Assembly: GCA_029244985.1 (NCBI GenBank)
Contig: JAQWQD010000020.1
Coordinates: 1-41,479 of the forward strand
Length of the DNA stretch: 41,479 nt
Reading direction: 5' to 3'
Source: Gammaproteobacteria bacterium
GTDB lineage: Bacteria > Pseudomonadota > Gammaproteobacteria > Pseudomonadales > Pseudohongiellaceae
Both the position numbers and the translations under genes were made by a program. The notes beneath the pieces are model-generated. The model ran no database searches. It was not told the origin of the DNA and saw only the letters and a program-made list of their open reading frames with translations. Shown here piece after piece: positions 27,612 to 35,877 of this stretch (position 1 is the first letter of the stretch; every line of letters begins with the position of its first letter).

Positions 27612-28859
27612 ATGAAATCAAAAGATTTGTTTAAAAATAAGATGAAGCGCAGAGAAGTACTGCAGAAAGGCTTGGCTGGAATGGGAATCGCAGGTTTAGC
27701 GGGAGCCACACTTGCGCCCTCGATGTTTGGCCGGATAGCAGAAGCACAAGCGCTGGCTGCAGCCAATGGCAAGATTCTGGTCGTTTTGGAATTATCGGGC
27801 GGTAACGATGGCTTGAACACGGTTGTACCCTATGGAGATGATGCCTACTATCGCCATAGGCCAGAAATTGGCTTGCCTAAAAATGATTTACGCATTCTTG
27901 ATGATCATTTTGGTTTAAATCCAGGAATGGCTGGCTTCGAGAATCTCTATAAAGATGGGAAGATGGCTATTGTGCATGGTTGTGGCTATGAAAATCCTTC
28001 GTTCTCTCACTTCACTTCCATGGCCTACTGGCATACAGCAGCGCCAAACAGTGGTGAAGAATACGGTTGGGTAGGGCGCTTGGCTGATGACATGGAACCT
28101 TCTGCCCCATCGAATTTTGTTGTTAATATAGCTTCGCGTCAGTCTTTAGCTGTCCGCAGTGAGCAGCACGTGCCAGTAGTATTTGATCAACCTAATCGGT
28201 TCATGCGTGAAGCTTTCCATGAGGAAAAAGACGCATTAGCCCGGGTACCTGACGTAGGTGAAGTAGAAAATCCTTCGCGCCGGTTCTTACAAGATATTGC
28301 CCGTAGTGCTAATGATGCATCCGCATTAGTTAGACAGGCCTGGTCAAACTACAGATCGCCGGTCGACTATGGTGTTAATAGTCTTGATTTACCTAAAGTC
28401 GTTTCCTTAATCGATGCAGGCATGCCTACTAAACTCTATTATGTCTCCTATCGCAACAATGCATTCGATACCCATGTTTTCCAAAACAACGTGCACCGAC
28501 GATTGCTTACTTATACTTCAGACGCTGTTGCTGCATTTGTTCGAGACCTTGAAAGAATCGGTCGTGCCGATGATGTAGCGTTAATGATATTTTCTGAATT
28601 TGGCCGACGGGTCCCAGAGAATGTCAGCTTGGGTACAGATCATGGAGCGGCTAACGTTATGTTTGTTGTTGGCAATCAGGTAAAAGGTGGTCATTACGGC
28701 GAAATACCAAGTCTCACTAATTTGGGAGAAGGTGATAATCTGGCCCATACCACTGATTTTCGACGCGTTTATCAAACTATGACTCAAGGGTGGCTTGGCC
28801 ACGATTCCAGCTCAGAGTTGCTTAATGGTCGATTCCAAGCTTTTGATATGTTTGTTTAA
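27612..28859 (+). CDS. Tat-exported DUF1501 protein
   Basis: A 415-residue protein with a twin-arginine signal: KRREVLQKG with Arg13-Arg14, then a glycine/alanine-rich h-region ending at about AEAQA. The DUF1501 pattern is clear: ILVVLELSGGNDGLNTVVPYGDDAYY, then LNPGMAGFENLYKDGKMAIVHGCG, a DTHVFQNN block, MIFSEFGRRVPEN and TDHGAANVMFVVG. The fold resembles sulfatase/alkaline-phosphatase-like hydrolases, with the final Asp-His (TDHG) positioned like their metal ligands; this relation is inferred. Tat export implies folding, perhaps with a cofactor, in the cytoplasm. It is partnered with the DUF1800 gene. Confidence 0.9.
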   Translation: MKSKDLFKNKMKRREVLQKGLAGMGIAGLAGATLAPSMFGRIAEAQALAAANGKILVVLELSGGNDGLNTVVPYGDDAYYRHRPEIGLPKNDLRILDDHFGLNPGMAGFENLYKDGKMAIVHGCGYENPSFSHFTSMAYWHTAAPNSGEEYGWVGRLADDMEPSAPSNFVVNIASRQSLAVRSEQHVPVVFDQPNRFMREAFHEEKDALARVPDVGEVENPSRRFLQDIARSANDASALVRQAWSNYRSPVDYGVNSLDLPKVVSLIDAGMPTKLYYVSYRNNAFDTHVFQNNVHRRLLTYTSDAVAAFVRDLERIGRADDVALMIFSEFGRRVPENVSLGTDHGAANVMFVVGNQVKGGHYGEIPSLTNLGEGDNLAHTTDFRRVYQTMTQGWLGHDSSSELLNGRFQAFDMFV

Positions 28860-28949
28860 GTAGATAGGCTATAAAAATATAGCGTCAAGTATCACGCATT
28901 AGTACTTTTTTTTAATCTTAACCAAGAAACTATTCAAAGGAAAATAGTC

Positions 28950-30386
28950 ATGCAGAGAATCTTCGGCATAGGATTTTTTGTGGTGTTAGTTTCTCAAGGT
29001 TTAGCTCAAGCTCAAGCTCAATTGCCGGTTGGCGATGCACTAAGCCGTGCTCAAACAATAGATGGTCACTACATAAGCTGGAAGGAGCATTTGATCGATG
29101 GTCTAGAACTCACAGGTGTGGATATTAGTGGCAGCGATGGCTTGGCGATGGCTGACTTAGACAAAGATGGGTTTGAAGATATTGTGTCAGTGCATGAGTC
29201 GGACAACACTTATGATTCCTCACAAGTGCTTCCAGGCTTTCAACCTCCACCTCGAGGACATGTCCGCGTCGCTTTTGGATCGGCCGACCCTGATAACTGG
29301 GTAAATATTACTCTAGCAGAAGGTGCGGAAGCTTCCGCTGCAGAAGACGTAGCAATAGGGGATGTGAATGGAGATGGATACCTTGACGTCATGGCGGCGG
29401 TTGAAATCTCACACCTGCTTTACTTACAAAATCCTGGCGCGAATGCCCGAAATGAAACCTGGGACCGGCTAATCATCCCTATTACACAAAATCGTGGTTC
29501 ATTCATTCGCGTCTATCTCGAAGATATCGATGGGGATGGCACCCCTGAAGCAGTTACTCCTAATAAAGGGGCACAAAGACCTGGCCCTGATGACTACGCC
29601 AGATCGACTCCAGTATCGATATTTAAAGTCAGTGGAGATCCTCTAGTTGGCAGTAATTGGGAAGAGCAGATTTTAGGCCGTTATAGCGTACCGCGTAATT
29701 CTGAGCCTTTTGATTTGGATCAAGATGGTGACTTAGATATTTTGGTTGGAAGTACCGGTGAGAGACGAATTATCTTTTTCGAAAATGTCGATGCGGCCAA
29801 CATGGAGTTTGTTGAGCACGCAGTAGGAATTAATGGGCCCGCAATGCAAGGTTTCCGAATTCGCTATTCTGACCTTAGCGGTGATGGTCGGCTCGATATG
29901 ATTAGTCAGACCGGCAGAACGAATCTCGCTTGGATAGAGCAACCTGCTCGCAAAGGCGATGCCTGGAATTCTTATCCTATTGGAACTTTTAATACCGACA
30001 CAATGACTGGAATCGAAATTGCAGACATAGATGGCGATGGAGATATAGACCTGATGGCAGGTAGCTATAGTGCTGGAGATCGCATGGATGATGAAAGCAA
30101 CGATTCAAATCGTCCCCTGGGACGGCTAGCCTGGTTTGAAAATCCTGGTGATGCGAAATCAGCATGGGCTCGTCATGATATTTCACGCCGAATTCGAGCA
30201 ATGTATGACAAATTTATAGCTCGGGATATGGACGGTGACGGAGATATCGATTTCGTCACTACCCGAGGTAACAGCTACCCCTATGATGGTGTTATGTGGC
30301 TAGAACAAGTAAGAACAGAGTCCCCAGTAGCGGCATTTGCAAGAGCCCGGGACGAAGACAGCCCAGAAATGCCACTGCCAGATTAG
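28950..30386 (+). CDS. Secreted FG-GAP/VCBS seven-repeat beta-propeller protein
   Basis: A 478-residue exported protein (signal FFVVLVSQGLAQAQAQ) built of seven repeats, each with an EF-hand-like calcium loop starting at about Asp69 (DLDKDGFED), 128 (DVNGDGYLD), 182 (DIDGDGTPE), 235 (DLDQDGDLD), 288 (DLSGDGRLD), 339 (DIDGDGDID) and 396 (DMDGDGDID). Seven blades make a complete propeller of the integrin-alpha type. Such proteins bind ligands or partners and are calcium-stabilised. No catalytic motif is visible. It is 90 bases after the DUF1501 gene with its own AAGG ribosome binding site. A small stem (28868-28883) and a T-run (about 28907) lie in the gap, so a separate transcript is possible. 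Confidence 0.85.
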   Translation: MQRIFGIGFFVVLVSQGLAQAQAQLPVGDALSRAQTIDGHYISWKEHLIDGLELTGVDISGSDGLAMADLDKDGFEDIVSVHESDNTYDSSQVLPGFQPPPRGHVRVAFGSADPDNWVNITLAEGAEASAAEDVAIGDVNGDGYLDVMAAVEISHLLYLQNPGANARNETWDRLIIPITQNRGSFIRVYLEDIDGDGTPEAVTPNKGAQRPGPDDYARSTPVSIFKVSGDPLVGSNWEEQILGRYSVPRNSEPFDLDQDGDLDILVGSTGERRIIFFENVDAANMEFVEHAVGINGPAMQGFRIRYSDLSGDGRLDMISQTGRTNLAWIEQPARKGDAWNSYPIGTFNTDTMTGIEIADIDGDGDIDLMAGSYSAGDRMDDESNDSNRPLGRLAWFENPGDAKSAWARHDISRRIRAMYDKFIARDMDGDGDIDFVTTRGNSYPYDGVMWLEQVRTESPVAAFARARDEDSPEMPLPD

Positions 30387-30408
30387 TCCCAACCGCAAAC
30401 TCGAATAG

Positions 30409-31605
30409 TTAATTAGACCTTTGGTAATCCAGATTATCAAATTCAAGTGTAAATGTTACTGGCACTGATACTGGTAAATAACATATTGCATCGTCACAAG
30501 CTTGGTAATCGAGTGAGCCAGAAAGGGTTAAGGCTTGAATCTCTTTCAACTCTTCTTCTTTCTCCGCGGAAGCATCTACGACAGCTTGCTGCAATATCGT
30601 AAAAGGTCTCAAGTAAACGGGTACATGCTCATCAAGCGGTTTAAAGTGATAAATTTCTGATTCTGGAAATTCAACACCTTCGAATCTGACAAATTCCGAG
30701 GGGGCCATGTTTAATCCAATAACACGATAGCCCATGTCGTCTGCACCGGGTGCATATACATGCATATTTTTGTTGGGCTCAACATCTACAGCTAATGAAA
30801 ACATCGAACCATTAGTAACTATCGGATTGCTTGGGTAAGCAGTGAATTTAAGTTGTGCTGTAGACCCTTCAATTGCAGCAATTGGTGTTAAAGCAATGCC
30901 TTCTTTTAACATGACATTCGATGTTGTCACTCTTTCACGATAAAACTCTTCGAAGTAACGCGAAGTGACGATGCCATTGGCATCCAACATAAAAGTGCCT
31001 GGGAATGGCGTACCATTTATCATTTTTCGAAGCTGTGGTGAATCGAAAACTTCTGCAGCAACAAATCGATGCACGTCAGCAGTCACATCTGGGGCATTAG
31101 CACGTGGTCCAAGGCCTTCGGCTACAACAGTATTTAGGATGCCGAAATCGGCGATTACTGATGAGTCTTCATCTGACAAAAGGGGGAAAGTAATTCCTCG
31201 ACGTTCGGCAAAATTAGACAAAATTTCCACCGAATCATAGCTGATAGCGGCAACACCGATACCTGCGTTGTTTAATTCTTCTAGGCGGTCTTGCAGCTCC
31301 ACGAGCTGAGCTTTGCAATAGGGTCACCAACTAGCAGAACGATGAAACAACAACATCGCACCATTCGGGCCCATAATGGATTGCAGTGTTTGTTGAATTC
31401 CCTGCTGATCAGGAAGCGTGAATTCTGGAACACTCTCGCCAATTTTTGGGCCAAGGGTATCTATATCAACGCCAGTTAGAGATTGAGCGGCTGCCATGCT
31501 TGAGATTCCGGCCGAAATTAAGAAGATGACCCCCGACACTAACAGCTTGAACAGCGTAAATCTTTTAGGGATTCTTGACGCAATTACCATAGCTGGAGAA
31601 TTCAT
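30409..31605 (-). CDS. Predicted selenoprotein: redoxin (UxxC) fused to a DsbD-alpha-like domain
   Basis: Read with TGA at 31324-31326 as selenocysteine, this is a 398-residue exported protein. The start ATG at 31605 has GAGG 6 bases upstream and a signal LLVSGVIFLISAGISSMAAAQ; frame further upstream (to 31677) is not needed. Residues 50-230 are an AhpC/TSA-type redoxin (ESVPEFTLPDQQG, then LLFHRSASW-U94-PYC97-KAQLVELQ, later a GTPFPGTFMLD cis-Pro segment). Cysteine relatives read …SADWCPYCKxQL…, so U94 replaces the first, attacking Cys. Residues 240-398 resemble the N-terminal DsbD domain, ending SLDYQACDDAICYLPV with Cys370 and Cys375. U94, C97, C370 and C375 are the only thiol/selenol residues after the signal. 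A point mutation is the alternative; a SECIS-like hairpin argues against it. Confidence 0.75.
31291..31318 (-). promoter_or_regulatory. Bacterial SECIS-like hairpin downstream of the TGA
   Basis: On the minus strand CAGCTC-GTG-GAGCTG (31308 down to 31294) forms a perfect 6-bp stem with a three-base loop GUG. The loop begins 21 bases after the TGA. Flanking UUG (31318-31316) and CAA (31293-31291) can extend the stem across a 7-base one-sided bulge. Known bacterial SECIS elements lie just after the UGA, with a small apical loop that has a G in its first two bases; this fits. The GC-rich codons CTC, GTG, GAG and CTG in a row are unusual for this A+T-leaning gene, as expected if RNA structure constrains them. 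Confidence 0.65.
31324..31326 (-). other. In-frame TGA, predicted selenocysteine codon
   Basis: The minus-strand frame reads TCT-GCT-AGT-TGG-TGA-CCC-TAT-TGC-AAA, giving S-A-S-W-stop/Sec-P-Y-C-K. The TGA is codon 94 and occupies the first catalytic position of the expected CxxC. The frame is open on both sides, with 93 codons before it and 304 after it. No other stop occurs. Confidence 0.75.
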
Positions 31606-31730
31606 AGATCGCCTCGTTTTGTTCCGCATCATACCATGAGCAAACAGGCATAATACTAGCCCCCTAGTTATCCTCATGTCTTAAGTTTTTGTTACACTGA
31701 GCGGACTGTATAGTCTATGGGAAAACTCTA

Positions 31731-33677
31731 ATGCAAACGAGACTATTTCTCGGCCTCTTAGGCTTGTTTCTTGCTTCCTGCGTTCCGGAGAGTGAGCAAA
31801 CTACTCCTGCTGTGGGTGAATGGCATCATGCCGGTGGCAGTCATTTCTCGGATAAGTACTCGCCTCTGGACCAAATCAATTCCAGCAATTTTAGTGAACT
31901 TGAAATCAGCTGGCGTTGGCAATCCATCGATGTAAATCTTCCGCGTAGCATTGCTTATGCTACTGGTGACTATAGAGCGGTTCCCTTGTTAGTTAATGGT
32001 GTTATGTACACTAATACTAACCATGGCCAGGTCGTGGCATTGGACCCGGGCACCGGCGAGCTCCTTTGGAGTTTCGATCCAGAGAGTTATGCTCTAGGCA
32101 GGCCAGTATTCTCGCCAGCGCAAACTCGGGGAATCGAGTACTGGACTGATGGTGATATTGAGAGAATCTTTATTGCTACTTTGGGAAAGCAACTCGTTTC
32201 CATAGATATTCATACGGGTCAAACAGATCCAAATTTTGGTGACAATGGCTATGTGGATCTGCGTGATAATTTTGGCAAGCTAGAATTCGAAATCGAGAAT
32301 ATCACTCATGGAGCGCCCCCAATCGCGGTTGGCTCATCCGTTGTTGTCGGCTCTAAGATTTTCGATTACACACTTTTTAATCGCAGCCCCCCGGGGCATG
32401 TGCGTGCCTATGATGCTTACACCGGTCAATTTAAATGGCGTTTCAACACTATCCCACAGGCAGGGGAAGATTTTACGGAAACCTGGGAGAACAACTCCTG
32501 GCAAGAAGCAGGTAATACCAATGTCTGGACCTTTATGTCTGCAGACGATGATGAAGGAATCGTTTACTTGCCCACATCTACACCAACTAATGATTATTGG
32601 GGAGGAAAACGCTTAGGCGAAAATCTATTTGCAGAATCACTTGTCGCTCTTGATGCTGAGTCCGGCGAGCGCCTGTGGCATTTTCAAACGGTCCATCATG
32701 GTCTCTGGGATTACGATGTGGCGTCAGCACCAAACTTGGTTGATATCGAGGTTGATGGCCAAGCCATCAAAGCAGTCGCACAAGTTTCAAAAACTGGATT
32801 CACTTATGTATTTGATCGCTTGACAGGTGAACCGGTTTGGCCGATTGAAGAAAAACCAGTTCCGCCCAGCAATGTCCCAGGCGAGAGGGCGCATCCGACG
32901 CAACCTTTTCCGACTAAACCTCCACCTTTTGAAAAGCAAGGAATGACCGAAGAAGACTTAATTGATTTCACTCCTGAAATTCATGCAGCTGCTCAAGAGA
33001 TTGCGTCAAAGCTAGTGCTTGGCCCAATCTTTACCCCGCCTATTGTGCAAGGTACTGATGGGAAAGATGCTACCGTATTTTTGCCTGGTGCTGGCGGAGG
33101 TGCGAATTTTCCAGGAGCAAACATTGATCCGGAAACTGGTATTCTCTATGTGCCCTCCCATACCCGTCCTTACGCGATGTCTCTGATAGAGCCAGATGAT
33201 CCTGAGTCTGATTGGCCCTATGTAATTAATGTGCAGCGCAACATTGGCCCAATGGGTTTGCCTCTTACTAAGCCTCCTTATCGCCGGATCACCGCCATTG
33301 ATTTGAATACTGGCGAACATGTTTGGCAGGTACCATTTGGCAAAGGCCCTGCAAACCATCCTTTATTAGAGCATTTAAATTTGCCAGATCTAGGAAGTGT
33401 GTTTACCGATGTTTCCGCAGAAGGCGGAATTCTGATTACGAAGGGATTAGTAATTTCTCACCTTCCCCAAAAAGATGAAGTTAGTGAAGATGCCAACGGT
33501 TCGGTCTTAGTTGCTTATGACAAACTTACGGGTGAAAAGGTGGGTGAACTGATGGTCGACCGGCGACTGCATGGGCCAGTCATGTCTTACCTCCATAAGG
33601 GTAAACAGTATATCGCCGTAGCAGGTGGTCGTTTCGATACTTCGGAGATGATGGTTTTTGCTTTGCCAGAGGTTTAA
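31731..33677 (+). CDS. Glucose-dehydrogenase-like PQQ-dependent dehydrogenase lipoprotein (copy 3)
   Basis: A 648-residue homologue of the two tandem copies at 21711 and 23688, placed about 6 kb further on. It has a lipobox (LASC, Cys16/17 region) and the same landmarks: KYSPLDQIN, RGIEYW, VHHGLWDYD with predicted base Asp327, ERAHPTQPFPTKPPPF, AGGGANFPGANIDPE and LTKPPYRRITAIDLNTG. It lacks membrane helices and therefore a quinone-binding part of its own. The next gene, 9 bases downstream, encodes a cytochrome c-PQQ fusion whose heme could accept its electrons. TATAGT at 31709-31714 may be a -10 box, giving a very short leader. It is divergent from the predicted selenoprotein gene, 125 bases away. 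Confidence 0.88.
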   Translation: MQTRLFLGLLGLFLASCVPESEQTTPAVGEWHHAGGSHFSDKYSPLDQINSSNFSELEISWRWQSIDVNLPRSIAYATGDYRAVPLLVNGVMYTNTNHGQVVALDPGTGELLWSFDPESYALGRPVFSPAQTRGIEYWTDGDIERIFIATLGKQLVSIDIHTGQTDPNFGDNGYVDLRDNFGKLEFEIENITHGAPPIAVGSSVVVGSKIFDYTLFNRSPPGHVRAYDAYTGQFKWRFNTIPQAGEDFTETWENNSWQEAGNTNVWTFMSADDDEGIVYLPTSTPTNDYWGGKRLGENLFAESLVALDAESGERLWHFQTVHHGLWDYDVASAPNLVDIEVDGQAIKAVAQVSKTGFTYVFDRLTGEPVWPIEEKPVPPSNVPGERAHPTQPFPTKPPPFEKQGMTEEDLIDFTPEIHAAAQEIASKLVLGPIFTPPIVQGTDGKDATVFLPGAGGGANFPGANIDPETGILYVPSHTRPYAMSLIEPDDPESDWPYVINVQRNIGPMGLPLTKPPYRRITAIDLNTGEHVWQVPFGKGPANHPLLEHLNLPDLGSVFTDVSAEGGILITKGLVISHLPQKDEVSEDANGSVLVAYDKLTGEKVGELMVDRRLHGPVMSYLHKGKQYIAVAGGRFDTSEMMVFALPEV

Positions 33678-33686
33678 GGTTTAAAG

Positions 33687-35867
33687 ATGTTAAAAAGAAA
33701 AATAGAGAGAAGGGGAAAAAAACTAAGGAAGTTAGAAGGCAGGCAACTTAAACGCCTTATGAATTTCGCCAGGGGTCTTCTATCTATCGCATTGAGTCTT
33801 AGCTTATTGGCCTTACCCGAAATTGTAACTGCTCAAACGGTTACTTTCAGCGAAGCTCAAGTTCAGGAAGGCAAGCAAGTCTATGATCTAAATTGTGCAT
33901 CTTGCCATGGCGTCAACCTGGAGGGGGCCGCAGTCATCCCGGGTTTGTCCGATGCTACTTTTGCTTCGAAGTGGAGTGAAGCGCCATTGGAGCAGTTTGC
34001 GCGCGATTTGCAGCGAATGCCGCCAGGAAATCAGGACGCTATTTCTGAGGAAAACTACCGGCAACTTGTTGCCTATATACTTTCCAACAATGGCGTCGCG
34101 TCGGTGACTGATGACGAAACTATTGATTTAGGTTTGCAAGCTGATCTTTACTTACCACAACTTATCGAGAATTCGCGTGTTAGGAATTTTGTGATTGCCG
34201 AGGGAGCAGCTCAAATTCTGAATAACTACACGACCGTTACCCAAGACATGTTATTGAACCCACCAGAAGAAGATTGGCTTTTATGGCAAGGAAGCTATGA
34301 CAACCACGGTTTCAGTAGGCTTGATAAAATTAATCGTCAAACGGTTACCGACTTGGAACTCAGCTGGCGTATGCCGCTTCAGACTGGAGTCAATAATCCT
34401 GGACCGATTGTACATGATGGAGTCATGTATCTTTTTACTTTTCCGGATACTGTATTAGCGATAGATGCACGCAACGGAGCGTTACTGTGGCGATATGAGT
34501 ATCAATCTGAAGTTGCTGCCAGTCAGAAGAAAGGCATTGCGTTGTTTGGCGATACGGTTTATATGCCCACATCAGACCTTCATGTTCTCGCACTCAATGC
34601 TCGTAGTGGTGAATTAGAGTGGGACTATGAAATAAAAACTGACGAAAAATATGAAGGCTATCACTTGCGTATGGCGCCATTCATAGTTGGTGATACAGTC
34701 ATACAAGGTATTACGTCATTGCGTATTCCTGAAGGCGGCTGGATAGAAGGCATTGATCGAGAAACAGGCGCGCAAAAGTGGCGTTTTTATACGATTCCGC
34801 GCCCCGGGGAACCTGGCGGTAATACCTGGAACGGCATCCCTATGGAAGAGCGTAGCGGTGGATCGGTATGGAATGCTGGCGCCTATGACCCTGAATTAAA
34901 CCTTGTTTATTTTGGTGTAGCTCCTACTTACAACACGGCACCACTACTTTATCCTGTCAACATAGACGGCATCACAAATGACGCTCTTTACACTAACGCC
35001 ACGATCGCACTGAATCCGGATTCTGGTGAACTAGTTTGGCACTACCAGCATATTGAAAATGACCAATGGGACCTAGATTGGGCTTTTGAACGGCAAATAA
35101 TCAATATCAGTTTCGAAGGAGAAAAACGTAAAGCAGTTATCAATATGGGCAAATTAGGAATTTTAGATGCAGTCGATGCGGCGACAGGTGAGTTTTTGTT
35201 TTCCATGGACATGGGTTTGCAGAATGTAGTCACAGCGATCAATCCAGAGACTGGATACAAAACTATTAATCCCTACACTATTCCCCAATTAGAGGAGCAG
35301 CGTCTAATTTGCTCAAATCACTACGGTGCTAAGAGTTGGCCGCCTGCAGCTTTTAATCCGATCAGCAGGAAATTGTTTTTGCCTCTTAATGAAGGCTGCC
35401 TTGAAGTTGGGCCCGATGGGCGCTATCAAATACTGACCACAAATATACAAATGAGAGAAGCTCTATTCCCTGGTAGTAATGGCAATATGGGTCGAATCCA
35501 GGCCTTAGATCTCGACACACAGGAATTCGATTGGCGCCACCGTCAACCGAGTCCAGTCATTAGTTCGATCCTTGCGACTGCAGGAGGAATAGTTTTTGCG
35601 GGCGACCTTAATCGTCATTTTCGCGCCTTTGACGATGATACTGGTGAAATTCTTTGGGAGGCCTTGCTTGATGATGTTCCCAGTTCCACCATCATAACTT
35701 ATGAGATAGAAGGCATTCAGTATGTCGCTATTGTCGCCGGCCAAACTGGATACCATGTAAATGATTGGGCAAGGATGTACGGAATCTTCGCAGAACCTGA
35801 AGGGATGCCAGTAAATGACGCTCCCAAAGGTGGTGCTGCGATCTGGGTTTATGCCTTAGAGCACTAA
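33687..35867 (+). CDS. Quinohemoprotein: N-terminal cytochrome c fused to PQQ propeller
   Basis: A 726-residue periplasmic fusion. The cytochrome c domain comes first: C70-A-S-C73-H74 with likely axial Met111 (QRMPPG). The PQQ propeller begins near residue 190 (LLWQGSYDNHGFSRLDKINRQTV) and shows tryptophan-docking repeats (LAIDARNGALLW, LALNARSGELEW, IALNPDSGELVW, RAFDDDTGEILW). The predicted catalytic base is Asp462 in QWDLDW. Classical type II alcohol dehydrogenases carry the heme at the C-terminus; the N-terminal order is more like polyvinyl-alcohol-dehydrogenase-type proteins, so a bulky alcohol is possible. The ATG at 33687 gives a very basic 24-residue extension; Met25 (33759) directly before the signal MNFARGLLSIALSLSLLAL is the alternative start. 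Only 9 bases separate it from copy 3. Confidence 0.87.
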   Translation: MLKRKIERRGKKLRKLEGRQLKRLMNFARGLLSIALSLSLLALPEIVTAQTVTFSEAQVQEGKQVYDLNCASCHGVNLEGAAVIPGLSDATFASKWSEAPLEQFARDLQRMPPGNQDAISEENYRQLVAYILSNNGVASVTDDETIDLGLQADLYLPQLIENSRVRNFVIAEGAAQILNNYTTVTQDMLLNPPEEDWLLWQGSYDNHGFSRLDKINRQTVTDLELSWRMPLQTGVNNPGPIVHDGVMYLFTFPDTVLAIDARNGALLWRYEYQSEVAASQKKGIALFGDTVYMPTSDLHVLALNARSGELEWDYEIKTDEKYEGYHLRMAPFIVGDTVIQGITSLRIPEGGWIEGIDRETGAQKWRFYTIPRPGEPGGNTWNGIPMEERSGGSVWNAGAYDPELNLVYFGVAPTYNTAPLLYPVNIDGITNDALYTNATIALNPDSGELVWHYQHIENDQWDLDWAFERQIINISFEGEKRKAVINMGKLGILDAVDAATGEFLFSMDMGLQNVVTAINPETGYKTINPYTIPQLEEQRLICSNHYGAKSWPPAAFNPISRKLFLPLNEGCLEVGPDGRYQILTTNIQMREALFPGSNGNMGRIQALDLDTQEFDWRHRQPSPVISSILATAGGIVFAGDLNRHFRAFDDDTGEILWEALLDDVPSSTIITYEIEGIQYVAIVAGQTGYHVNDWARMYGIFAEPEGMPVNDAPKGGAAIWVYALEH

Positions 35868-35877
35868 TAAGAAATCA

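Noticed and set aside
28868..28883. GCTATA-aaaa-TATAGC stem as intrinsic terminator of the DUF1501 gene
   Set aside because: The stem is A+T-rich and weak, and the T-run is more than 20 bases further downstream.
30409..31677. Two separate genes: a short N-terminal redoxin fragment (31324-31677) and a downstream redoxin starting at GTG 31302
   Set aside because: Both parts are in the same frame, separated only by a TGA at the catalytic position. The GTG at 31302 is the loop of a hairpin, lacks a ribosome binding site, and would omit the catalytic motif.
31606..31677. Start of the redoxin at 31677
   Set aside because: The ATG at 31605 has GAGG at ideal spacing and is followed by a proper signal peptide; the upstream 24 codons look like leader.
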